This document shows positions 35,557 through 49,952 of a stretch of DNA of 64,000 nt, piece by piece. Source of the stretch: Hormiphora californensis. Its lineage: Eukaryota; Ctenophora; Tentaculata; Cydippida; Pleurobrachiidae. The stretch is from assembly GCA_020137815.1 (NCBI GenBank), contig CM035360.1:7571743-7635742 (forward strand), in the 5' to 3' direction. The notes under the pieces are model-generated. The model was given only the letters and a program-made list of their open reading frames with translations. It was not told where the DNA came from and searched no databases. Each line of letters begins with the position of its first letter. Position 1 is the stretch's first letter. A program made the translations under genes and the position numbers.

Positions 35557-36837
35557 CTAAACGTTCATGTTGGGTAGGGCGTGTTGGTTGTTTTGTAACA
35601 CATGAGGTGAGGGACGGGACTGTTTAAAGAAATACATGAGGGGAGTATTACCTAGTTTATCCTGTGCATTAGGAGACAGCCCATTCTCAATCAGCAGCCT
35701 CAATATTTCACTGTTGGGTGCATGTATCACACTAAGGTGGAGAAGATTCCTACCATGATCATCTACCTTCTCAAAATCAAATATCTCCCGGTCCATTAGG
35801 AATCTTATACCCACAACATTCTGATGTCTCACAGCACAATCCAACAGTGACTCACCCCTCCTGTTCTTGTGGTGTAGCAACTCTGGTACCTTGTTCTCAA
35901 TGTACTTGTACAATTGTACAAAAGTAGAGGTCTCCTCGCTCTCACAGTAGGGTTGGAGACTAAAGAATATGGGGGGATCACCTCTCTGTGACAAAACGGT
36001 GACGTCTCCCCCATTCTGTAGCAACTTATCAACCTTGTAGGTGTCCCCTCTCATCGCTGATATGTGCAGGGGAGACCAGCCGTGAACGTTAACTATGTTA
36101 ACTTGTAGATCTTTAACACTGAGTAGAGTATCAAACATGATGTGTGATACAGACAGACACGCTTGGTGGATAACAGCCTCTTGTAACACACAGCATGTCG
36201 TGTTAACATCGGCACCCAGGTCAATTAATAGCCGAACTGAGAGGGCGTCCTGGTTAGCTACTGCCAGAAAGAGTGGTGTCTCCCCATATGAGTTAGCACG
36301 GTTCACATCAAACCCTGTGGAAAAGAGAAAGTTGAAACGGGGGAAAATGTCATTACAAACAAGGGAAACTTGAAACGGAGGAGAGATGTTTGCATACCTA
36401 TTTTAACTAGACGACGAATAACTGATGACAGGATTGGAAGGCCATCATGCCGTTGTCTTCGTCTGTAATCGTTGAATGACAAACACAGATAGTTTAGCAA
36501 AGGGCAGTTTTCATTGTTAGCCTTCACTTTCAACCATTCTTGTACCACAGGCTGAAACATGGTGTGTGTGATTAACGCGTTATAACAGGTATTGAGAGGC
36601 AGTACCAGGTGGTTCCATGAGTCCTACCTCATTAATCCTTTCCTCCACTCTATCTATCAGGTAGTCAATGATTGACCGCTGCCTGTAGTAACATGCCATC
36701 ATCAGATAAGTTTCTTTATCGTTGAAAATCTTCAACCACCCATCATTTTCGAAGACAGACTTCACGAACGGTAACTCTCCGTCCCTGATTCGGTCTCGTG
36801 TGAGCAAATATTGCTGCTCCTCTGGTGTGAATGCCAT
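35557..36837 (-). CDS. Ankyrin-repeat protein
   Basis: Three exons join in phase: 36628-36837, 36398-36551 and 35557-36314, about 373 residues. The N-terminal part is helical without a recognised domain (KETYLMMACYYRQRSIIDYL resembles a degenerate repeat). The C-terminal two thirds contains five to six ankyrin repeats of 33 residues with the usual G-x-TPL and LLxxGADVN features: SYGETPLFLAVANQD / LLIDLGADVN, HGWSPLHISAMRGD, RRGESLLDCAVRH, HGRNLLHLSV and LGNTPLMYF. It likely acts as a cytosolic protein-interaction scaffold; I cannot assign an ortholog. AG acceptor 2 nt before the ATG. First gene of the nine-gene minus-strand array; the next gene begins 335 bp after its stop. Confidence 0.85.
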
Positions 36838-37054
36838 TACTGTAAAATTGGATCATTTCATACGCTAATAAGAGGGCGAAAAAAGGCGACCGAAATTTCA
36901 AGAAGATAAATATGGGCATGTGGCCTCTGACAAGTCACCCTCGAGTCCCTGTATGTCTGGGGCCATTGGGCGAGAGGCAAGACACCGGTTAGGGAGCAAA
37001 ACCCCCAACAGCTAGATCCTAGGGACCAGGGGCAGTTAGTAGACCCAGGTATAC

Positions 37055-38480
37055 TCCATTTTTTTTCAACTGTTCACCCCCCATTATTATTATTATTATT
37101 AAATCTAAAAATGTATACATTGCATTAACTCAACATATACATTTTTTAACTCAACATATACATTTTTTGTGGGCAATTTGGATAGTCCTTTCGATTTAAA
37201 ATTCAATGGTTAGAGTTCACTTAGCCACATTTAATGACCCCCTTACTAATCCAGTAACGTCCATTCGGATTATCTCGTTTTAGTTCTTTCAGAGTATCAA
37301 CAAGAGATTTCCGCTCTCGCTGTTCGTCTGGTGATAGGTCGGGAGAGAGAAAAACGGATGAAAACTTCTCTGAACTCTGCAGCTGCTTTGCTTTCCGAAG
37401 AAGCTGCAGCAAGGATTCCCTTCTTTCAAGGGTGACGATAACAGGTCTCGCTCGGTCATCAGTCTTTAGGCCAACCCGCTTTGTGGAGGTCACGACAGGT
37501 TTCTCATTTAGCTCAGCAAAGATATCCTGAACTTCATGATCAGTAGCCCTGGCAGTGGTTTCTGGGAGCCCAAATATAACCAAATTCAGCTTTCTATCCG
37601 GAGTTGTTCTTTCAGTTGGTGGAGAGGAAACTGTCGCCTTCTTCCATGCTTCCTTCAGGCGAGATGGAGCAATAGCAGCTGAACAATTCTGTACAAGGAC
37701 CTTGGAGTAGTCATGCAACTGCTTTTAGACAGACTCTGACATCGAGTTGTTTTGAGTTTTCACGTTTTTGTACTTCAATCAAACTATTTTGTGCTTCTAT
37801 CAGCTTCCCTTGCAATGCAATCCTTGCTATCCGATGCTTGTCGACTTCTTCTTTGAACGTGCTAAGTTCTCTCTGGACCTCCTCCAGTTTCCTATTACAG
37901 TCCTCCAGTTGCAGGCGTTCTTTCGTTCTAGCACTTTCATAGTTCTTCATCTTAGTTTCACACAATCGTTTCTCATTCCCTATTTCCCTCCCCAACTGGA
38001 GAATGTGACGACAGAGTTTCTTAGTGATAGCCTGGAGTTTTTCTGCTTGGTACTCCTTCAACTTGTAATCTAGTGGTAGTGCTTCCTCAATATATTGACG
38101 CTCATTATCCTCCGTATCCTTTTCCAAGATCTCTTTTAGTAAATCCTCTACTGCTTCTCGCTCGCGTTGACGATTCAGAGTTCCATTCTTTACCAACAAT
38201 ATATCACTCATTGCACTAAACAGTGTACTTCTCATCGTACTACCCAAACATTCTCCTATACTTGAAGATTTCTTGGGCTTCTCCATCGTCGTCATAGCTT
38301 ACCAGACGTCATCAACTCAAATTAATTTGTTTAAAGTAGTGTTGAAAAGTTTGAAACCCCCCAAAGTCGTGCGCGGAATTGTTTTGCGCGTCTATCACAT
38401 GTTAACGTATAGCGCGCGCCACGAAAATTCTAAATTTCACTGAAATTTCAATTTTGGGTGAACAGTTGAAAAAAAATGGA
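37055..38480. mobile_element. TIR-bounded element (1.43 kb) carrying one reading frame
   Basis: Perfect 25-bp terminal inverted repeats (37055-37079 and 38456-38480) start TCCATTTTTTTTCAACTG and continue TTCACCC. I see no clear target-site duplication. The right outer flank also shares a CCTAGGG word in inverted orientation with the left flank at about 37018, so the true ends might lie further out. Inside is an (ATT)n run at 37083-37099 and a minus-strand coding region (37221-38295). No transposase motif was recognised. Confidence 0.65.
37221..38295 (-). CDS. Coiled-coil plus LINE ORF1-like RRM protein (one frame break)
   Basis: Two overlapping frames read as one protein of about 355 residues if one base is ignored at the A-run 37723-37726. 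The N-terminal ~195 residues are a long Glu/Lys/Arg-rich coiled coil. The C-terminal ~165 residues have LNLVIFGLPE, a helix, RVGLKTDDRARPVIVTL, then a Lys-rich SLLQLLRKAKQLQ and FLSPDLSPDEQRERK. This is the layout of non-LTR retrotransposon ORF1-type proteins (an RRM-like domain after a coiled coil), which bind element RNA. No endonuclease or reverse transcriptase follows. The unit is instead enclosed by DNA-transposon-like inverted repeats, which is odd. Intronless. Could be a captured ORF1 inside a non-autonomous element, or a domesticated copy. Confidence 0.6.
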
Positions 38481-40200
38481 CTTTAGGCCCTAGGAATAAG
38501 GGAACGAAGCCCCGGAAAATTTCAGTTGACGTTTCGTTTTTTTTTTCGTTTTAAGTTTGGTTTTTGTTTTCGAGAAATTTTACTTTTGCCCAGCGCGGTA
38601 ACATCACAAATAATCGCGCGTTACAGCTAAATTTGTCTAGCGGGTCAATATATTTTATTGCGCTGCATACGATTTGAAAGTATTATTTGCGCGCGAAAGT
38701 TTTTAGTTTCCAAAGTTGCAAAATTTTCAAGGTTTTTTGTCGTTTCTTTTCGCGCTCTTCGAGATTTCGTCTTTCGTCGCGTTATCCATGAGGCCTGATC
38801 CGCCGCTTTAAGCCTATCGGTATGAGGTAGTTTCTGCTGTCACATGCGGCCAATACGTTGATTTCCCTTCATGAATATGATACGGGTTGAAATCCCTCTG
38901 TTATTTGATCATGAGAGCACTGAGCACGGGCGACTCACGACAGTGTCGAGAAAACACTCTTGCTGGTTACCTTATCGTGTGGCAGTCCTATCCCTAATGA
39001 TTCGCCTCGTAACCTTACCCTCTCTACTCTCCCCAGTCTGTGTACTTGAAGCCGTACGAGATGGGCTGCTCAAATCAATTCGTGAGGTGTCAGGTGTTCC
39101 TACTTCTTAGAGCCCTGAGTAGTAAGAAGTAATTTGAGTCACAAATTTTACCAATGTAGCCTGGTTCAGGATGTGTCATTACGTAGACCGTAGTTCGACC
39201 TTACTCTAACAAACTTGAACTAAACTTGACTTAGGGCAGCTTCCGTTTCCGAGCAACCTTATCAGTCCGCCACAGCTCCCTGTTTTGCATTAGCTCCTTT
39301 ATCTTGTTGTCGGAGATAAGACCAGTATCGTCCCTGATTTGCTTAAGGAAAGTCTTCTGGGGCCTCCCAAAAAGTAAAAACTAACTAGAACAAGAACTAA
39401 AAAAGGTCTTAAACATGTACCCATGTTGTTAAATTCATTGGAATTCCGTCTTGGTGGTTTAGTGCAGATCCTAGACTTAATGCCTTTTTAATGAGAAACA
39501 TTGGTTGACTCTTCATTCGAGTCAACCAGCAAGGCTTGGTTCAATGACTTCAAGTCGATAATCGATATCTCTTGCAACTATGCTAGAGTTTCTTGTTATG
39601 GCACTTCGTAACTTTAGGTAACGGCACTGAGATCAAGCATAGCCACCATACCTGAAACAAAACCAGAATGCTCCTTGCGAACCCAACTAGTAATTATCTA
39701 ATGCAAATTTAACTACAAGGTTCGTCAGTGTGACGAAGTGATTCGTAGGTGTCACTTATCACAACTGTTTGAGAACTTGAGGGATCACATCACCTACTTA
39801 AAGAGCAGAGAGAATAAGAGCTAAAGAGGGATCACATAACATTGATCATCTGAGAGAGTAGAGTGTGGAAAAAAATAGATCCCTCGATTTGTGATCCACT
39901 TCTAAACGATGTATCACGTATAACAGACCTCTCTAGTTAGTCCTCTTTTCTTCTCGCGTATCTAGGTTTAGTAAGTTTTTAATTTTTACTATTGAGCCAA
40001 TAGTTCAAATATCAGCCTTTAATATCTCCTTTTTAATATCTTGGTAATGCTTAGAACTTACTGCCATTGCCCGACATTACAATTACCTTGAACATGTGAT
40101 CTGATTCCATATTCAGCGTGATTGAGGAGAGACGATACTGACTTCCTTGATTCATTGTCACCTTCTGATAGTGGTCTAACCCCTTCCACTTTAACTAGGC
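38481..40200. other. No intact gene; diverged intergenic DNA
   Basis: AT-rich and unique-looking apart from a LINE remnant at 39235-39368. A pyrimidine-rich acceptor-like TAACTAG ends at 40198, two bases before the RPL19 ATG. I see no other exon here. Confidence 0.5.
39235..39368 (-). pseudogene. LINE reverse-transcriptase C-terminal remnant
   Basis: The minus strand encodes a short piece beginning GRPQKTFLKQIRDDTG and continuing to LWRTDKVARKRKL. The GRPxKTxxxxIxxDTG ... W pattern is typical of the extreme C-terminus of many non-LTR retrotransposon polyproteins. No reverse-transcriptase core precedes it, so it is a 5'-truncated relic. Confidence 0.45.
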
Positions 40201-41178
40201 ATGTCGAGTCTCAAGCTGCAGAAGAGGTTGGCTTCCTCGGTCATGAAATGTGGCAGGAAGAAGGTGTGGTTGGACCCTAACGAGGCTTCTGAGATCAGTA
40301 ACGCCAACTCCCGTAAGTATAGCTGCTGATAGAGAGAAAACTTTCTTTTCACTAAAAGAGAATATGAAATATTATTTATTCAACAACAAAAATAAGAGTA
40401 ATTCTCTTGACCTACGCGTCATTTGACAACGTGTCTCCCATCAATCCTTAGCATTGATCATGTTTCCCATAATAAGCTTTGTCCGGTCTGTGACATTTAT
40501 TGTTTTATCGGGAACAAGTTTCTTCATCTTCTACGAGGACGCTGGCTAGTGCAAAGCACTAGCCAGTAAGGGGTGGGTGCCATGAGGCTCCCGCCCGGCT
40601 CCCGTTCCCATTTCCCAACAAGTTTACTGTGTGGGCGTTTGTTTTTTCACACAGTCCATACTGCATACGGTACAATTAGTAATGAAAGTGCATCATGAGT
40701 TATGTAACATTATTATTACTCATTAGTAACTACAATTTTAGTCTTTTTAGTAGTGTCTTCAATACTTTCTCCCCATTCTCTCTCACTCTCTGGCCTATGC
40801 CCGGTCCTGTTTACAAGCCATACAACAGGGATTTCGACCAGCACATGAGAATTGAGAAGGTTGTATCGACCCTGTTTAGAATCAGGGATTCTGCCAATAG
40901 TGTAAAGTAAATGTACCTAATCGAGATTAATCTGGCCGAGATTCCTGCTGTATGGCTTGTAAACAGGGTATCGGGGCTGGGTGTTCCTTACAGAGACGAG
41001 ATGCAGCGGCTATTAAAAGCCATCCCATTTCAACTGACAGTACCGGTGTTAGTGCACCAAGTTAAAACTTCATTTAATTATGGATTAGATCATCAGAAGC
41101 AAATTTTGTTAAATGCTTCGTCTGCAGTACTGGTCTTGGGCCAGGCATTAGACCATCAACCCAAGTTTTCTTTCTTCA

Positions 41179-41247
<69 letters not shown>

Positions 41248-42706
41248 ATTCACCCATAACCTCTCATCTGAAGAAGTCTGAGATCATTTTAGGCCTTCGA
41301 CTGGCACCTAAATTTAGGATAACATCATATCGAATCACAGCCATGACATGAGCCAAGGTCACCCGATGCCAAATGAATCTGTAAAATAGTTTCTATCAAC
41401 TTGTTTAGATTAGTACAGTGTACATTGAAGTAGTTTGTATGTAATACATAATTCCCGAAAAGATGTGTATTCCGGACTGTATAACAGTATTTTCTACTAC
41501 ACATAACACATTTTAATCCCAACCTCTTATAATCATTTCCCTTATTTTGGTCTGTGAGAATTGAGATACACACATACATTGAGTTCCCTAATCATTGCTT
41601 TCGTTTCAATCAATCATTGTCTCAAAAGCACATTTTAATTATACAATTAATTAAGAAAAGAAAACCTCTCTCGATACTGGAGGCATGACCCCTAGCCCTC
41701 CATGATTCACGTCCCCTTCCACAATAACTTGGTACACTCAGTTTGGGAGACATGTCTGTAGCGCGCCGCGACACACTCCCATGCAATAACGCACTCGTGT
41801 TACTATCACTCTACGCGTTTTTTAGTGCGCGCTCAGAGCAGGTGGATTGGTAGGGCGCCGCGCACTGTCATATCTCACTTCCTGTCTCCAATGAGAGAGA
41901 GACCTCCATATCCCACTGACCATGACTCCTCTCCAGAGAGAGATCTCCATATTGACCTCCTGTTCTCCCTCCCATATCCCACTGACCACTCCTCTCCCAC
42001 AGGACAGAACATCAAGAAGCTTATCAAGGATGGTCTGATCATCAAGAAGCCCCAGACTGTTCACTCTCGTGCTCGATGCAGGAAGAACAGGGAGGCCCGC
42101 CGAATGGGACGTCACACTGGTACGTTCTTTTTTGTGTTTGACCTCTCCAACCTTAATTCATCCCACTTATTCTACATTGGGGGATTAGAACACAACATCT
42201 AATCTATATCTATTTAACACATCTTCATTCCCAGGCCCCGGAAAGAGGAAGGGTACTGCTAATGCCCGTATGCCTGAGAAGGTTGTATGGATGAGACGTA
42301 TGCGAGTACTGAGGAGGCTTCTTAAGAAATACAGGGAAGACAAGAAGATCGACAAGCACATGTAAGTTACAACATCCTAACTGCTGCAGTACCACACCTG
42401 CCCAATCTCTAGTCCCCACTAATTGTTGAGTTTATCTCTCTGTCCAAATCTTTAACACCCCACTATCCCCCTGCCAGGTACCACGAGCTGTATGTCCAGT
42501 CTAAGGGTAACATTTTCAAGAACAAGCGAGTCCTAATGGAGCACATCCACAAGAAGAAGAGTGAGGCTGCCCGAGCCAAGGCTCTCCAGGAGCAGGCTGA
42601 TGCCCGACGAGCCAGGTCCAGGGCCACACAAGAGAGGAAGGCTGCCAAGACTGCCCAGAAACAGGCTCTATACATGAACATCGAGGAGGTCGCCGAGGAA
42701 TCTTAG
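40201..42706 (+). CDS. RPL19: 60S ribosomal protein L19 (eL19)
   Basis: Four exons join in phase: 40201-40312, 42003-42119, 42235-42361 and 42478-42706. The product matches eL19 nearly word for word: [83 protein letters not shown]. It is followed by the basic, Ala/Arg-rich C-terminal helix, ending EEVAEES. eL19 is a component of the large cytosolic ribosomal subunit near the polypeptide exit side. Intron 1 is unusually long (1.69 kb) and holds a (CT)n run and hairpins. An AG acceptor lies 2 nt before the ATG, so either a 5'UTR intron or a leader-splicing site precedes it. No frame breaks. Confidence 0.97.
40542..40566. other. Perfect 11-bp stem hairpin in RPL19 intron 1
   Basis: CTGGCTAGTGC and its exact reverse complement GCACTAGCCAG are separated by AAA. 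Ribosomal-protein introns often host snoRNAs, but I cannot see box C/D or H/ACA elements convincingly, so no ncRNA is called. Confidence 0.6.
40804..40970. repeat. Imperfect inverted repeat in RPL19 intron 1
   Basis: CTGTTTACAAGCCATACA near 40807 is mirrored by TGTATGGCTTGTAAACAG near 40950, separated by about 125 bp. Other short matches inside suggest a decayed hairpin element. Confidence 0.6.
41180..41246. repeat. (CT)n microsatellite
   Basis: About 65 bp of CT repeats in intron 1 of RPL19. Confidence 0.95.
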
Positions 42707-45700
42707 ATTTTTACGTTGCCTGTTTTTATTCTAAACGAAAATTAACGTGTTTTGAGAATTTGTTAACAAAGGACAGCCTTTACTATTTCTCTCACTCAAA
42801 TCATGAGGCTGTTCTAAACCGTTACTCGAATGGTGTGTATGTGTATCACTCAGAGCAAGTTACTTCGGAAGCTCCAGGATTCAGGAAGACCGTGGTCAGT
42901 CAGTCACCGAATGCGTGCGGATATCCACCCCAGACCTCGTCCCGGTATTTTCCATGCGCGCTCTTCATTGATTTGCTGTCGGTAGTGCAATCACAGTGAT
43001 TTGTGTCAACGCGCGTCACACAAATCATCTGGGGCAGTCTCAGAGTGGAATTATACGGATCGGGGGACGAGATCTGCCTGGTTGCTGGTTGCACCGATCT
43101 AAACACACTGTCGGGTGACGCCATAATGATCGGGATCCAGTCCAGAGTTCTGTTTGGAGCCGATCAGATAGTTTCCTGTGTCGGCAACATGATCCAGTTG
43201 GTTTTGATTTAGTCTCAGTTTACAGTATCAATTGAACACTTTATGTCACACTTCACGGCCTAAGAAGCTCTAAAAGGTTTTCTCCTGATTTACACTGTTC
43301 TAGTTCTAACTCAGTTAGGCAGCCTAACTTATCAAGGTCTTATTGAAATGTGACAAAAGGTCAACTAATTGAGTTTAGTCTCGAAATCGAGGTCGTTGCA
43401 GTCAGTAAACTGCGTATCTCACAATTGGCTGTTCTAGGAATTGGAGTTTTTCTCGTTAGGCTGGAAATGTATCTCCCTCTTCTAACTAGGTTTTCCAGGA
43501 ATTGTGTCTCGGTAAAAACTGCACTTCAATCCCTACAAGTTGTAGAATCCCGACATCACCTACATTTCTACCTATCATTCCCGACTATTCTTTCTCTCTA
43601 TATCTCCCTGACTCAAATACTTTCACACTTTTAAATATGCATCCAGATATTTGGTATGAGACACGTTTTCAAAAAATGCTGATCCTGATTGTTAGTTGTT
43701 TCTCATCAATATTTTGTATTTGACACAGTTTGGCAATGTCGGCAATGTCGCCAAAACAAATAAGAGAGATAGGGTGCAGCGGGAATAGTTTAATTGGGTT
43801 TTTTGTCCACGTACGGGTAACCCATTCCAATAATAATTTGATTAGGACCCTTTGCACCTATTGGAACCGATATGAAGTGGGTAGTATAGCGAAAGTCGAA
43901 AGTGTCGTCAATGTTGATATCGTTCCTGGTTGATATAGTATTGGTATTGAAACTACCCTTCCGTGTGAACTATGAGCCCTTACTCAACAAGTGAGCTCCC
44001 CATTAGACACGGGCTTTGCAAAATAAACGGGTGACTTTGTAACTCAGTTGGTATAGTACTTGTTGTTCCTGACCTAAACTCTAAAGAGCGTACTCATCAC
44101 ATGCACCTGAATTCATACCCTAGTTTTAGTTTCTATATGTACAGCGTTCCCTCGACTCTCTTTGTCTTTTATAAAGCGTGCAACGCATGGCTAGGCTACT
44201 ATGTGAAGAACCCATGATTTTGAACTTTCCAAGTTTAAAAATTATTAAGCCCCTTCAGGAAGCTGAGTTGCTCTGTGTCCGCCTCTGAGATATGAACTTG
44301 GCTGGAGCTATGTCAAGTTGCTCCATATGTCGCTCCATGCAAGATAATTGGCTTAGTCCACTACGCCCCTGTGCATATGGTAAAAACATATTAGGCTTCT
44401 TTTTTCCAATCCCTACCCCTGGCAAACATATGCTTTTCCTAGTTCGATTTGCCGGTATTTGTTTCGAAAGTTTCGGTTTCTCTGTTTTAAACAAATTTAG
44501 AGGGAACATGCTTGCTGCTATATGGTATCTGGAGGGTGGCGAAACCTTGCAGCATCCAAGGGCAGAGAATAAGGGAGATAGAAACATGTAACACTTCCCC
44601 AGCTTTGTTTTCGACCTGGTCGTGCGGAAAACTTAAAACATAGCGTCCTTTTCATTCTTCAAGTTCCCTTATTGAATAATAATATTGATTATTGACGTGG
44701 CCACTGTTCATGCCTTAACAAGATACCAATTAAATCGAGGTCCCATTGTTTGTTGCAGATACAATGACCGTATCGTAATGTGGTCATGCAGTTAGCCCCC
44801 CCCCCCCATGACATACGGTTTGTCACATACAATCTGTTTTTCCTGGTACAACCCTAATATAATTAGTATTTCCAATGCCGAAAGTGGCGTACTGCTCTTT
44901 ACGGTATTTAGTATTGGTACCCAGTTCCCAGTTCCCAGTTCTAATTCCTTTTGTCCTGTCCTCATTGCAAACCACACACATAATACACCTTTCTCTCTTT
45001 CTCTACCACTCAAATTAGTACTTGATTATAACTAATCAATGAAAAGCATATATGTGCATTCTGAGCTCTTTGCCAATGGTCTGAATTCTGAACAATTACT
45101 TTACACAGACACCTGTCGCGGCCCAGTCTGTAAACTGGGCGCCGAGGCCACTTATAAACTTCATCAAGCCGACTGTAGATGGAATCTTTCATCAAAGAAA
45201 TACACCTTTTAATTATTCTATGTTGAAAGATCCAGCACTCGATCAGGTTTCTAAATAGGCCATGACCTCCTTATAATAACAATATAATTGGGGGTCATGG
45301 GCTATTTAGAAACCTGATCAAGCGTGGAATCTTTCAACAGAGACGTACTAATTAATGGAAATATGCATAAGTAACCCTGTAACAGAATTTCGTCTGCTAG
45401 TTATAATTTCTGTATCATGATTTTGGTCTGAATATCTTTTTTTCGTTGGTAAATAAGTGCTGAATGGACGCAGTAACTCAACATTAATGGGCCACTATAA
45501 TATCCATATAGTTTTTTAACTGGCTAGAAGCTAAATAGCATATTATATCCCAGATAGTGGCAGATTGACACTGTTAAATAGTGAGATTTTGTTTCTAAAC
45601 ACTTCCGGAACGGCAAATAGGGAAGGCTCTGTTACAGGCCTATTTAGGTTAGGTTTAAACCTCATCTCCCATGGTTTAGTTACCGAATAAATATCGAAAT

Positions 45701-46517
45701 ATCCGGGTTATTGTCCGCACACACGAGTCTAAATTATAACTCATTTATATGTACGGATGCTAAATATTATTATATGTGAGGTAACCTTGTGTTTAGAAAG
45801 CCCATCTTATTTGGTAGTCTGCTGTTATCGTTTTGTACTGGCAGCTCCGATCTAAGTGCACTCAAATAGGTGAGAGTTACTATTATAGTGCCCCAAGACA
45901 GACAGCCTCTAAGACCTGCTGACTGCTGAGTGTTAGCTGATTGTTACTCGTTAGCTCTTGAATTGTTGTTGTTGTCGATACTGAGAACACGTGACTTGGT
46001 GACTGAGTTTCGCTTTTAGCAGAAAAATTGAGTTAGCTTTTTGCGCCGTCAGTCGGAGAAATTGCAGCGTGAATTAGAGAGAGAACAAGGAGAGGAGAAC
46101 TAGGAGAGCGAACCAAATGTTGTTGAAAGAGAAAGGGAAAGCAGAACAGTGCATAAACCGATAAAACTATGATAAACGCAAGAGACTAGAACTGGTGAGA
46201 TGGAGAGGGAGAAGAAGCGTTGTTGGTAATTGAATAAACCATTGTTAACTTTCTGGTTATTGCAATATGCTATGCTTTGGAGTATGACTACTGTTATTGT
46301 TTTCATGATCTTAGACAGATAGATAACAATATAGCTGCTTCCATTCTTAGGGTTCAAAACTCCAATATATGTCCTAGAGCTGCTGCATGTCTGTTCACGT
46401 GTTTTATAAAACCTGACATGTCGTTAGTGCAACCCCGTACTCTCTAGGATCGCACAGCCTGACCTCCCTCTCTTGACAAAGTTTCAAGTTAGAGACTCAA
46501 TGCATTCCTGTGAACAA

Positions 46518-46558
<41 letters not shown>

Positions 46559-47167
46559 TGATTGGTGCTGACAGGCTACTGGCTATCACAGGCCAGCACC
46601 CAACCAGCTATCACCAGTGAAAATATGAACTTACTTTTCACCCGCTGTTCACGTTCGTATAAAACGGATTATGCGGCCTCGGACACGCAGCCGAAACTTG
46701 CTGACACGCTCTGCTACCCTTTCTAGACCCGCCCAAGTTAGATGAGCGTTGAACTATGAAGCCTTGCTAATAACATACTGAGCAAATAGCGTTGCTGCTG
46801 CATTTGCAGTTTTATAACTTGTCTCCTTTCTACCCTCTTTAGCACACAGTTTATTTATTCGTTACTTAAACCCCTTCTCGAAGCTTGGCTCAGTAGACTG
46901 TCGTACTATCTTATTATTTGTCGTTTTGTAGTATTCATTGTCCAGTCTGCTGACCTAACCAACCCTTGACATGTCAGCAGCTTATTAGGCTAACGAGGCA
47001 CTTTGCAACCTCGCAGACTCTCAGATGAACTGTACCTTGTACCAAAAGGCTCCCAAGCTTTTTGATATACTCCCTTGCAACATTTTGATTAAATTAATTT
47101 GCTGCATTATATATAATTTCAGTAGGTAATTAACACCCTAACAACTTCCTTTTCCCAGCAGCGCACC
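42707..47167. other. Long intergenic region, no gene recognised
   Basis: Scattered open frames here are short, unconserved to my reading and overlap on both strands. Contents noted: a hairpin MITE (45223-45337), a C-run (44796-44807) and a (CT)n run near 46519-46558. The last kilobase probably contains 5'UTR or promoter sequence of the gene at 47168; a TTCCTTTTCCCAGCAG acceptor ends 6 nt before that ATG. Confidence 0.55.
45223..45337. mobile_element. Small hairpin MITE-like inverted repeat
   Basis: Arms of about 48 bp (TTGAAAGATCCAGCACTC... and ...GCGTGGAATCTTTCAA) pair with a few mismatches around a 19-bp AT-rich loop. A further copy of the GATGGAATCTTTCATC-type end lies just upstream near 45177-45195, suggesting a nested or duplicated terminus. 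No coding content. Confidence 0.6.

Positions 47168-49952
<2,785 letters not shown>

Noticed and set aside
38871-39110. 79-codon plus-strand frame
   Set aside because: No domain, no splice context and no composition signal; taken as chance.
44028-44100. tRNA-like A-box wording (AACTCAGTTGGTATAGTAC)
   Set aside because: No T-arm, no B-box and no pairing acceptor stem at the right distance.
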